The notes under the pieces: generated by a model
Told to the model about the DNA's origin: nothing
What the model saw: only the letters and a program-made list of their open reading frames with translations
Databases searched by the model: none
Program-made: the position numbers and the translations under genes
Shown: one piece after another, positions 1 to 5,122 of the stretch
Layout: every line of letters starts with the position of its first letter
How positions within the stretch are numbered: position 1 is the stretch's first letter
Assembly (NCBI GenBank): GCA_016208345.1
Contig: JACQYG010000026.1
Location: 1-7,877 of the forward strand
Reading direction: 5' to 3'
From: Chloroflexota bacterium
GTDB lineage: Bacteria > Chloroflexota > DTOL01 > JACQYG01
Length of the DNA stretch: 7,877 bases

Positions 1-378
1 CCGGGACGTGTATTGCCGGAATAGCGATAGCATTCCCAGGGCGAATAAGAGGACCAGCCCGGTGCCCATGACCCAGCCGAAATTCACCTTGGGCCAGGCC
101 CTGGGCAGCTCGGGAGGAGCCTGGACTTCGGTCGGCGCCGCTGCCGCGGCTTCAGCCTCCCGGTAGATCTTCAGGACCTCCTCGCCATCGAGGCCCAGAT
201 AGGTAGCATAATTGCGCAAGAAACCTTTAACGTAGACACTCCCTGGCAGCGTGGCATAGTCCTCCTCCTCCAATGCTGCCAGGAACTTCCGGCGAATCCG
301 CGTTGCTTCCTCGGCTTGAGCCAGTGATACGCCTCTTTCCTGACGAGCCTGGCGCAGGATCTCCCCCAATTTTCCCAT
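1..378 (-). CDS. RodZ-like helix-turn-helix (HTH_25) membrane protein, C-terminus outside window
   Basis: Reading leftward from an ATG at 378-376, the frame stays open for 126 codons to the window edge, so the C-terminus is missing. It begins MGKLGEILRQARQERGVSLA, the start of the HTH_25 (Xre-like) domain found in RodZ and its relatives; the domain covers about residues 1-70 and includes the typical stretch LPGSVYVKGFLRNYATYLGL (44-63). An Ala/Pro-rich linker follows (about 75-95), then one hydrophobic segment at about 101-119. This is the RodZ layout: cytoplasmic HTH, a single membrane span, then an extracytoplasmic part not seen here. RodZ links the MreB cytoskeleton to the elongation machinery; that role is inferred for this protein. 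The start is supported by a purine-rich AAGGGTGG about 6 bases upstream. It lies 30 bases after the kinase stop and is probably co-transcribed with it. No clear phosphorylation target can be named. Confidence 0.85.
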   Translation of the reverse strand, partial: MGKLGEILRQARQERGVSLAQAEEATRIRRKFLAALEEEDYATLPGSVYVKGFLRNYATYLGLDGEEVLKIYREAEAAAAAPTEVQAPPELPRAWPKVNFGWVMGTGLVLLFALGMLSLFRQYTSR

Positions 379-408
379 AAGTATCCACCCTTCTCGATAG
401 CCGGTAGG

Positions 409-2097
409 TTATTCCCGCCTGACGGCAAGGTAGATGGTCGTACCCCTCTTGACCCAGGTGCCAGCTCCAGGAGTCTGGCTGACGACATGGCCTATGGGCA
501 CCTGGCCGAAAACCCAACGCTGGTTTTCCGGAACGTCACCGACACCCTGCCGATTGACCGGAGCCGTGGCCAGGCCCAGCCCGAGTATAGTGCTCTGGGC
601 CTCCGCCTCAGACTTGCCGAAAAGGTCAGGGACGGCTACCCGATTTCCGCTGCTGACCGAAAGCCGAACGGAGCTATTTCTAGGGACAGACGTATTGGCC
701 GACGGGAACTGCTCGAATACTATGCCCTCCGGCACCTTTTCGTTAGGCTCATCCCTGCGGTCAGCCTTCAAGCCCAGCCGTTCCAGGATATCTATTGCAT
801 GGTCCACATTGCGGTCCACCAGCGGCGGAACCGCTATCAGCTCCTGCCCCTTGCTGACCAGGACCTGGACGACCTCGCCCGTCTTCACCGTGCTGCCGGA
901 GGGGATGAATTGAGCTAATACGCGGCCCGCGGGGACCTTGTCATCGTACCTTTCTCCAGTTGATTGCAGTTGCAGTCCCAGGGCACCCAGGCGCGCCTCG
1001 GCCTGGGCCAGATCAAGCCCCACCAGGTCGGGCACGGTAACATTGGGCAGAGGGGTCGGCGTCGGCCTTGCTAAGGCGCCGTATACCTGGATACCCAGGG
1101 GTACCAACCCCAGGACGCAGACGATGGTGGTCAAAGTCAGGAACAACAAAAGCCAGTCCACCCCGGCAGTCGCCGGTTCCTCTGCCAGCAGGTTCGGCTC
1201 GCGCTGAATGACTCGCGGCGTTGTGTGGTTTTTTGGCTTCGCCGGCTGAACCGGCTGAAAGGCTGACGTGGTCTCCTCGCCGAACCGGACATAGGCGCGA
1301 ATGGCCTCGGCCATCTCCCGGGCACTGGCGAAGCGCCCCGAGGGGTCCTTGGCCATGGCCCGGAGGATTATGCCTTCCACCTGCTGGGGGATACGCGCAT
1401 TCAGACGCCGCGGTGGCACGGGCTCATCTTGAACGTGTTGCAAGGCCACCGCCACTGCCGTGTCTCCCTGAAAAGGCAACCGGCCGGTGAGCATCTCGTA
1501 GAGGACCACGCCGATGGCATAGACGTCGGAGGACTCCGTCGCGGCCTGCCCCTGGGCTTGTTCCGGCGAAAGGTAGTGAGCGGTCCCTAATACCACCCCT
1601 GCCTCCGAGACGGAGGACCAGGCCAGCCCCTTGGCCAACCCGAAGTCCGCGACCTTGGCCTTGCCCCCAGGGGCAATGATGATGTTCTGCGGCTTGACGT
1701 CCCGGTGGATGATCCCCTTGTCGTGAGCAGATTGAACCGCATCGCAGACTTGAGCAGCGATATCGAGAGAAAAGCCCAGGGCCAGGGGGGCTTCGCGCCG
1801 GATGAGTTCCTTCAGGTTCTCCCCTTCAACATATTCCATTACGATGAACTGCTGGCCGTCTTCCTGGCCCACGTCGTAGACGTTTACGATGTTGGGGTGC
1901 GACAGCCCCGCCTCGGCCTTCGCCTCGTGCCTGAACCGCGCCAGAAAGGCCGGGTCCTTGGCGTATTGATCCCGCAGGATCTTGATGGCCACCGGTCGAT
2001 CCAGGAGATTATCGTGAGCCCTGTAGACCTGGGCCATTCCGCCCTCCCCCAGGAGGGCAACCAGGTTGTAGCGCGTGCCGAGGTGGGTGAGTGACAA
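409..2097 (-). CDS. PASTA-domain transmembrane Ser/Thr protein kinase (PknB/Stk type)
   Basis: A 562-residue Hanks-type kinase that probably senses peptidoglycan fragments or lipid II and phosphorylates cell-wall and division proteins. The kinase domain covers about residues 10-270: glycine loop GEGGMAQVYRA (17-27), VAIK with catalytic Lys39, Glu58 on helix C, HRDVKPQN (131-138) with catalytic Asp133, DFG (151-153), activation-loop Thr172 before SPE (177-179). All catalytic residues are present, so it should be active. A juxtamembrane linker leads to one membrane span (about 315-341), a Pro/Thr-rich spacer, and three PASTA repeats (about 353-418, 419-487, 488-562). The third repeat is several residues longer than the other two. 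The start is TTG at 2097, preceded by AGGTG at about 6 bases; the frame is open further upstream, but no better start and Shine-Dalgarno pair is seen and family proteins begin about here. It sits between a membrane protein and a RodZ-like gene. No phosphatase gene is visible in the window. Confidence 0.95.
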   Translation of the reverse strand: MSLTHLGTRYNLVALLGEGGMAQVYRAHDNLLDRPVAIKILRDQYAKDPAFLARFRHEAKAEAGLSHPNIVNVYDVGQEDGQQFIVMEYVEGENLKELIRREAPLALGFSLDIAAQVCDAVQSAHDKGIIHRDVKPQNIIIAPGGKAKVADFGLAKGLAWSSVSEAGVVLGTAHYLSPEQAQGQAATESSDVYAIGVVLYEMLTGRLPFQGDTAVAVALQHVQDEPVPPRRLNARIPQQVEGIILRAMAKDPSGRFASAREMAEAIRAYVRFGEETTSAFQPVQPAKPKNHTTPRVIQREPNLLAEEPATAGVDWLLLFLTLTTIVCVLGLVPLGIQVYGALARPTPTPLPNVTVPDLVGLDLAQAEARLGALGLQLQSTGERYDDKVPAGRVLAQFIPSGSTVKTGEVVQVLVSKGQELIAVPPLVDRNVDHAIDILERLGLKADRRDEPNEKVPEGIVFEQFPSANTSVPRNSSVRLSVSSGNRVAVPDLFGKSEAEAQSTILGLGLATAPVNRQGVGDVPENQRWVFGQVPIGHVVSQTPGAGTWVKRGTTIYLAVRRE

Positions 2098-2110
2098 GTT
2101 TACACCTGCG

Positions 2111-2663
2111 CTACCGGTACTTCTCGAGTAAGAGCAAAGCCGCCTTATTCTGAGCCGTCGCCACGATGCAGGCTAGAAGCAGAGGGATAACTATCACCAG
2201 CACTGAACTGAGAGCGACGAAGAGCACAAGGATTACCAACAGGCACCCTGAAGATCCCTCTACTTCCTTGCTCTATGAGCAAGGGAAAGGTATACATCTG
2301 CACGCAGAGCCAGAAAACCATAGCGTAAGCCCAAAGTATCCCGATCAACCGAAGGAGTTCACTGTCCATGTTAATGTAGAAAACGACATTGGCCAGGATC
2401 ACCAGGGAAATCAGTTGGCTGATCGCGAAGAGCAGCCAACTTTGGGCGAAGAAGTTCCGGAACCCACGAAAGAAGGTTCCAAAGTCGATGCTCTCGCCCT
2501 TGACCATCTGACTGGTGAGATAGAACACGGCAGCGGTGGCCGGCACTGCGGGGATGATCGTGATCATCCCCACCAGCCACAAGAGATTCACGCCCACCAG
2601 CAAAAACAGCTCGTAGTAGACGTCTCCCAGGGCTCCCAGGAAAACCCTTACCGCCGGCAACAT
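2111..2663 (-). CDS. YesL/DUF624-like integral membrane protein with an apparent frameshift
   Basis: Begins MLPAVRVFLGALGDVYYELF and continues with alternating hydrophobic segments (LFLLVGVNLLWLVGMITIIP, then further spans including FWLCVQMYTFPLLIEQ), resembling YesL/DUF624 membrane proteins of unknown function. The preferred start is ATG at 2663, with AGGGA 5 bases upstream; an in-frame ATG at 2810 would add about 50 residues not typical of the family and would lie upstream of the candidate promoter. The uninterrupted frame ends at 2145 with a polar, Ser-rich tail unlike a membrane protein. One base over, from about 2266, the other frame encodes a strongly hydrophobic segment (LVILVLFVALSSVLVIVI) and ends in ALLLLEKYR at 2111, a natural family-like C-terminus. 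Skipping one G of the GG at 2267-2266 joins the frames into about 183 residues. This is either a real mutation or a sequencing error. The corrected stop is 13 bases before the kinase start, matching operon spacing. Confidence 0.65.
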
Positions 2664-2707
2664 CCGGTCCCTATCCCAGCTTCCAACCTCAAGGCCGAGC
2701 GCCTCGT

Positions 2708-2736
2708 ATTCTACAATAATTGCCAAGGGCGCGCAA
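2708..2736 (-). promoter_or_regulatory. Candidate sigma-70-type promoter for the YesL-like/kinase/RodZ-like operon
   Basis: On the minus strand, TTGCGC (2736-2731) is separated by 17 bases from TAGAAT (2713-2708). This predicts a transcript start near 2701, about 38 bases before the ATG at 2663. The -10 is good but the -35 matches only its first half, so confidence is moderate to low. The -35 lies inside the GCGCGC inverted repeat at 2729-2747, so a protein bound there could control it. Confidence 0.4.
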
Positions 2737-2747
2737 GCAAAGCGCGC
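2729..2747. repeat. GCGCGC inverted repeat overlapping the leftward -35
   Basis: Two GCGCGC copies, each its own reverse complement, are separated by AAGCAAA (2735-2741). They could form a 6-bp hairpin with a 7-base loop, or act as a protein-binding site. The palindrome TGGCGCCA follows at 2753-2760. Both lie between the two divergent promoters, which favours a regulatory role over a terminator; no T-run follows on either strand. Confidence 0.4.
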
Positions 2748-2769
2748 TGTTGTGGCGCCAAGATAGCCC

Positions 2770-2797
2770 TTGCTAATTGAGTAGGATTTGATATAAT
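2770..2797 (+). promoter_or_regulatory. Extended -10 promoter for the P-loop ATPase gene
   Basis: TTGCTA (2770-2775), a 16-base spacer, then a perfect TATAAT (2792-2797) preceded by TG one base before it (2789-2790), which gives an extended -10 element. The predicted start is near 2804, leaving a leader of about 78 bases before the TTG at 2882. No other promoter-like sequence this good precedes that gene. Confidence 0.7.
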
Positions 2798-2803
2798 AGC
2801 CGC

Positions 2804-2881
2804 CAACCACGTGAAATTAAGGACGCAAATCCGTCGGCTACCAGCCTGACAACGTTGTGAGACCACAAGGGTGACGTAGTT
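2804..2881 (+). other. Structured 5' leader of the P-loop ATPase mRNA
   Basis: The non-coding leader contains three consecutive small hairpins: GACG/CGTC (2822-2825 with 2832-2835, loop CAAATC), GGCT/AGCC (2836-2839 with 2843-2846, loop ACC) and TTGTG/CACAA (2855-2859 with 2864-2868, loop AGAC). The last one abuts the probable Shine-Dalgarno AAGGGTGA (2867-2874) and shares its first two A residues, so it could limit ribosome access. The palindrome ACAACGTTGT (2849-2858) competes with that hairpin. No known riboswitch family fits with confidence. Confidence 0.35.
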
Positions 2882-3478
2882 TTGGCCAGGATCGACCGCG
2901 AGTTCTTAGCCGAGGCCATGTCCCGCGTTGAGGCCGAACTGAAGATCTGTGCCGAGACCACCTCAAAACCGGTGCTCTTCTTGATCAGCGGCTTGCCTGG
3001 CACGGGCAAGTCATTCCTCTCGCGCAGACTGGCCGCTCGCATCTCCTGCGTCATCGTGGAAACCGACCTGATCCGCAAACTGATCTCTCCATCCCCAACC
3101 TATACCCCAAAAGAAAACGAGTGCGTCTACGCTATATGCCACACCCTAATACGAGACCTCCTGATGCGTGGCTACCGTGTGGTCTTCGACGCCACCAATC
3201 TGATCGAGAGAAACCGGGAGATACTCTACCACATCGCCGACCAAGTGGGCGCAAAGCTCGTCATCATACGCACTGTGGCCTCAGAGGAGGCGATTCGCCA
3301 GAGAATCACCAAACGCAAGGCCGCTACGGATCCCCAGGACCGCTCTGACGCCGGGTGGACGGTCCACCAAAAGATGAGGGCGGTTCAGGAGCGCATTGGG
3401 CGCAACTATTTGGTGATCGACACCACCCAGGAAATCGACAGCGCCGTGGAGAAGATCCTGCGCCTGGCCCGGAACTGA
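2882..3478 (+). CDS. P-loop ATPase/kinase of the AAA_33 (polynucleotide kinase-like) family
   Basis: A 198-residue soluble protein. Walker A is GLPGTGKS (37-44), preceded by the hydrophobic strand PVLFLISG. ETDLIRK (60-66) supplies the acidic residue usual after the second strand. GYRVVFDATNL (97-107) is the DATN motif characteristic of AAA_33 proteins related to the T4 polynucleotide kinase 5'-kinase domain and zeta-toxin-like kinases. A basic lid-like segment (RQRITKRK, then DRSDAGW) probably contacts the phosphates. The family transfers or hydrolyses the gamma phosphate of ATP or GTP; the substrate here is unknown. The start is TTG at 2882, supported by AAGGGTGA upstream; an in-frame ATG at 2918 is a weaker alternative. 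The gene is single, divergent from the kinase operon, and followed by about 290 non-coding bases. No antitoxin-like partner adjoins it, which argues against a zeta-type toxin. Confidence 0.8.
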   Translation: MARIDREFLAEAMSRVEAELKICAETTSKPVLFLISGLPGTGKSFLSRRLAARISCVIVETDLIRKLISPSPTYTPKENECVYAICHTLIRDLLMRGYRVVFDATNLIERNREILYHIADQVGAKLVIIRTVASEEAIRQRITKRKAATDPQDRSDAGWTVHQKMRAVQERIGRNYLVIDTTQEIDSAVEKILRLARN

Positions 3479-3491
3479 ACCGGCCAAGTAC

Positions 3492-3505
3492 GAGGCTACG
3501 GCCTC
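3492..3505 (+). terminator. Small hairpin after the P-loop ATPase gene, weak terminator candidate
   Basis: GAGGC, loop TACG, GCCTC forms a perfect 5-bp stem 14 bases after the stop codon. No T-run follows directly; a run of seven T residues comes about 23 bases later (3529-3535), preceded only by a weak TTTA/TAAA stem. It could slow polymerase or protect the 3' end, but it is not a convincing intrinsic terminator. Confidence 0.25.
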
Positions 3506-3537
3506 TCCCATTTACCAGTAAAGAATGCTTTTTTTCA

Positions 3538-3587
3538 CCCCATCACCCCTGCACCCTTGTTCCCCTGCTCCCTTTCTCCCTTAACCC
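3538..3587. repeat. C-rich short tandem array with 8-base spacing (G-rich on minus strand)
   Basis: Seven C-tracts of three or four bases begin at 3538, 3546, 3554, 3562, 3570, 3578 and 3585: five to six exact 8-base steps and a final 7-base step. Units include CCCCATCA, CCCCTGCA, CCCTTGTT and CCCCTGCT. On the minus strand this gives seven G-tracts with loops of 4-5 bases, a pattern able to fold into a G-quadruplex. It sits between a finished gene and the next promoter and contains no coding frame worth calling. The rest of the 3479-3709 gap shows nothing further that can be supported. Confidence 0.65.
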
Positions 3588-3709
3588 TTGTGTTGGTGCT
3601 CTCCAATCCCGCCGTGCAAGGCGCGTCCGCCAGATCCAACCCCACCAAAGAGCAGCCCCTGAAGAGCCTGCCGACCCGGGCATTTGCGCGACGGTCAAGC
3701 CTGATCCCC

Positions 3710-3737
3710 TTGACAAACGACGAGATCGTGCTATACT
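3710..3737 (+). promoter_or_regulatory. Strong sigma-70-type promoter of the GntR/slipin/ABC operon
   Basis: A perfect -35 TTGACA (3710-3715), a 16-base spacer, and TATACT (3732-3737), one mismatch from consensus. The predicted start is near 3744, about 25 bases before the first ATG (3769), so the leader is short. The -10 touches the palindromic operator at 3737-3758, so a bound repressor would block polymerase. This is the only clear promoter upstream of the rightward gene block. Confidence 0.75.
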
Positions 3738-3758
3738 TGTATGAGTATACTAGTACAA
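3737..3758. promoter_or_regulatory. Palindromic operator, probably for a YtrA/GntR-type repressor
   Basis: A 22-bp near-perfect palindrome with outer arms TTGTA (3737-3741) and TACAA (3754-3758) around the inner palindrome AGTATACT (3744-3751). Eighteen of 22 positions are symmetrical; only 3742-3743 and their partners 3752-3753 break it. It starts at the last base of the -10 and covers the predicted start site. GntR-family repressors bind such GT...AC palindromes at their own promoters, and the next gene is a GntR remnant, so autoregulation is the likely original role. Confidence 0.7.
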
Positions 3759-3768
3759 TTATAACACC

Positions 3769-4013
3769 ATGGACACTGCGATGAACCTGCGCCTGGAACC
3801 GCGCAGCGGCGTGCCGATCTACGTCCAGATCATCAATCAGATAAAGTACCTGGTGGCTTCCGGTCAGCTCGAACCCGGCGCCCAGCTACCCACCATCCGC
3901 CCAGAGCCATCGTTCGGAGTGCTGTCAGCGAGGCTTTGGGCCTCGGCTTCTCCGCCCAGGAAATCATGGCGGCTATGGAGGGGGAATTGAAAGAAGCGCG
4001 AGAAAAACAGTAG
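3769..4013 (+). pseudogene. YtrA-type GntR transcriptional repressor, internally deleted and frameshifted
   Basis: From ATG 3781 (or 3769) the frame reads MNLRLEPRSGVPIYVQIINQ and reaches LEPGAQLPTIR at about residue 40, the classic N-terminus of short GntR/YtrA regulators. After 3900 this frame loses all similarity and stops at 3990. One frame over, from about 3903, comes RAIVRSAVSEALGLGFSAQE and an acidic-basic helix ending at TAG 4011-4013, the usual YtrA C-terminal helices. The two pieces total about 76 residues against about 120-125 normally. The missing part, some 45 residues, is the second and third helices and the wing that contact DNA. The simplest reading is an internal deletion that also shifted the frame. 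The product cannot bind DNA in the normal way. YtrA-type regulators usually control ABC-2 exporters, and such an exporter lies downstream, which supports the original role. GGA 7 bases before 3781 favours that start. Confidence 0.8.
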
Positions 4014-4019
4014 AGAGGG

Positions 4020-4050
4020 AGTTCTTACGTAAGCCTGCGTCGAAAGAACT
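4020..4050 (+). other. Hairpin in the leader between the GntR remnant and the slipin gene
   Basis: AGTTCTT (4020-4026) pairs perfectly with AAGAACT (4044-4050), and ACG/CGT (4027-4029 with 4038-4040) can extend the stem past a small bulge. No T-run follows, so it is not an intrinsic terminator. It lies 36 bases before the slipin ATG and may be an mRNA processing or stability element, or a second protein-binding site. Confidence 0.35.
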
Positions 4051-4086
4051 GTTGACTGGAGAATATCGGAAAGGGAGGGATTGGGT

Positions 4087-5037
4087 ATGGCTACCCTGAA
4101 AGAATTATTGAAACCCAAGGCGGGGGTCGAGGCGAAGCAGGCCAATCCGGTGTCGGGGACGCTCTTCCTCGTGGTCCTGGCCACCGGTCTTGCCGCCAGT
4201 TGGGCCACCGACCAGTGGCGCCGCGACACGGTGCCCTGGTGGTTCCTGGGCTCCTTCTTGCCCGCGATCTACTTTCTCTTCGCCCTCAAGATCGCCCAGC
4301 AGTGGGAGAAGGCCATAGTCCTGCGCTTCGGCAAGTTTCACCGGCTGGCCGGGCCCGGGATGTTCTGGATGATCCCGATTGTGGACTCGATCCCAGCGTG
4401 GATCGATCACCGGGTCATGGTCACTTCCTTCAGCGCCGAGAAGACCCTGACCAAGGACACCGTGCCCATCAACGTGGACGCTGTCCTGTTCTGGCTGGTC
4501 TGGGACGCGCAGAAGGCCGCCCTGGAGGTGGAAAACTACCGGGAGGCCATCACCTGGTCAGCCCAGACCGCCCTGCGCGACATCATCGGCTCGATGATCC
4601 TGGCCGACATCCTGGTCGGCCGGCAGAAGATCGACGCCGACCTACAGCAGATAATCGACCAGCGTACCACACCCTGGGGCATCACCGTGCAGTCGGTGGA
4701 GATCCGCGACATCGTCATCCCGGAGGCGCTGGAGGACGCCATGTCGCGTCAGGCCCAGGCGGAGCGGGAGCGACAGGCCCGAATCATCCTGGGCACGGCG
4801 GAGACCGAGGTGGCGCTCAGTTTCGCCCAGGCGGCCAAAGCCTACGAGAACAACCCCACGGCGCTGCAGTTGCGGGCCATGAACATCCTGTATGAGGGCC
4901 TGAAAGAGAAGGGTGCCCTGGTAGTTGTGCCCTCCACGGCAGTAGAGACCATGGGCCTGGGCGCGGTCACCGGCCTGACCTCCCTGTCGCACATCACCGG
5001 CGTGGCCCAGGCGAAAAAAGCCGAAGGAGAGGGCTGA
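4087..5037 (+). CDS. Slipin/stomatin-like SPFH (Band 7) membrane protein
   Basis: A 316-residue protein with two hydrophobic segments near the N-terminus (about 24-40 and 50-68), followed by the SPFH core: QQWEKAIVLRFGKFHRLAGP (71-90), GMFWMIPIVDSI, and the conserved run through VPINVDAVLFW and ALRDIIGSM. A long helical part rich in Ala, Glu, Arg and Gln (SRQAQAERERQARI) would form the coiled coil, and the tail ALQLRAMNILYEGL resembles slipin C-termini. Slipins form membrane-bound oligomers that organise membrane domains and often work with membrane proteases. The start is ATG 4087, with GGGAGGG 7 bases upstream; a TTG at 4081 in the same frame is too close to that site. Bacterial slipins are often paired with a NfeD protease; none adjoins this one, but a putative membrane protease lies three genes downstream. 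It lies between the GntR remnant and the ABC exporter, in the same direction. Confidence 0.92.
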   Translation: MATLKELLKPKAGVEAKQANPVSGTLFLVVLATGLAASWATDQWRRDTVPWWFLGSFLPAIYFLFALKIAQQWEKAIVLRFGKFHRLAGPGMFWMIPIVDSIPAWIDHRVMVTSFSAEKTLTKDTVPINVDAVLFWLVWDAQKAALEVENYREAITWSAQTALRDIIGSMILADILVGRQKIDADLQQIIDQRTTPWGITVQSVEIRDIVIPEALEDAMSRQAQAERERQARIILGTAETEVALSFAQAAKAYENNPTALQLRAMNILYEGLKEKGALVVVPSTAVETMGLGAVTGLTSLSHITGVAQAKKAEGEG

Positions 5038-5042
5038 GGGGT

Positions 5043-5103
5043 CCACCTGGGATCAATACCTTCTCAGGCAAACGCCATGATGCCTTGAAGCAGGCACAGG
5101 TGG
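5043..5103 (+). other. Nested inverted repeats between the slipin and ABC ATPase genes
   Basis: CCACCTG (5043-5049) is complementary to CAGGTGG (5097-5103). Inside, AGGCA (5066-5070) can pair with TGCCT (5081-5085), and TGCC (5081-5084) can instead pair with GGCA (5093-5096), giving alternative folds. No T-run follows. The ABC gene Shine-Dalgarno lies just downstream (5109-5114). It may adjust translation or mRNA processing between the two genes; no known family is recognised. Confidence 0.3.
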
Positions 5104-5122
5104 AGAAGAAAGGTCAGCAGAT

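Noticed and set aside
2166..2780. Long open frame on the plus strand opposite the YesL-like gene (204 codons)
   Set aside because: The translation is rich in His, Gln and Asn with no domain pattern, no Shine-Dalgarno is seen, and the opposite strand encodes clear membrane segments. It is an antisense shadow.
2804..2858. Possible c-di-GMP-I (GEMM) riboswitch, from CAACC, GAAA and GGACGCAAATCC in the right order
   Set aside because: The outer stem that should pair before CAACC and after GCAAA is not complementary, the GAAA-capped stem does not form, and the second helix with its GGGUUACC-like half is missing. Only fragments of the consensus match.
3355..3744. Plus-strand frame running from the end of the P-loop gene through the C-rich array (129 codons)
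   Set aside because: It begins inside another gene, has no Shine-Dalgarno, and its translation is low-complexity Pro/Ser/Arg produced by the repeat array.
4081..4086. TTG at 4081 as the slipin start
   Set aside because: The GGGAGGG ribosome-binding site ends only 1-2 bases before it, while the ATG at 4087 has normal spacing of about 7 bases.
4200..4895. Long plus-strand frame inside the slipin gene (231 codons)
   Set aside because: It is Arg/Gly/Pro/His-rich, as expected from an out-of-frame reading of GC-rich DNA, and it lies entirely within the convincingly coding slipin frame.
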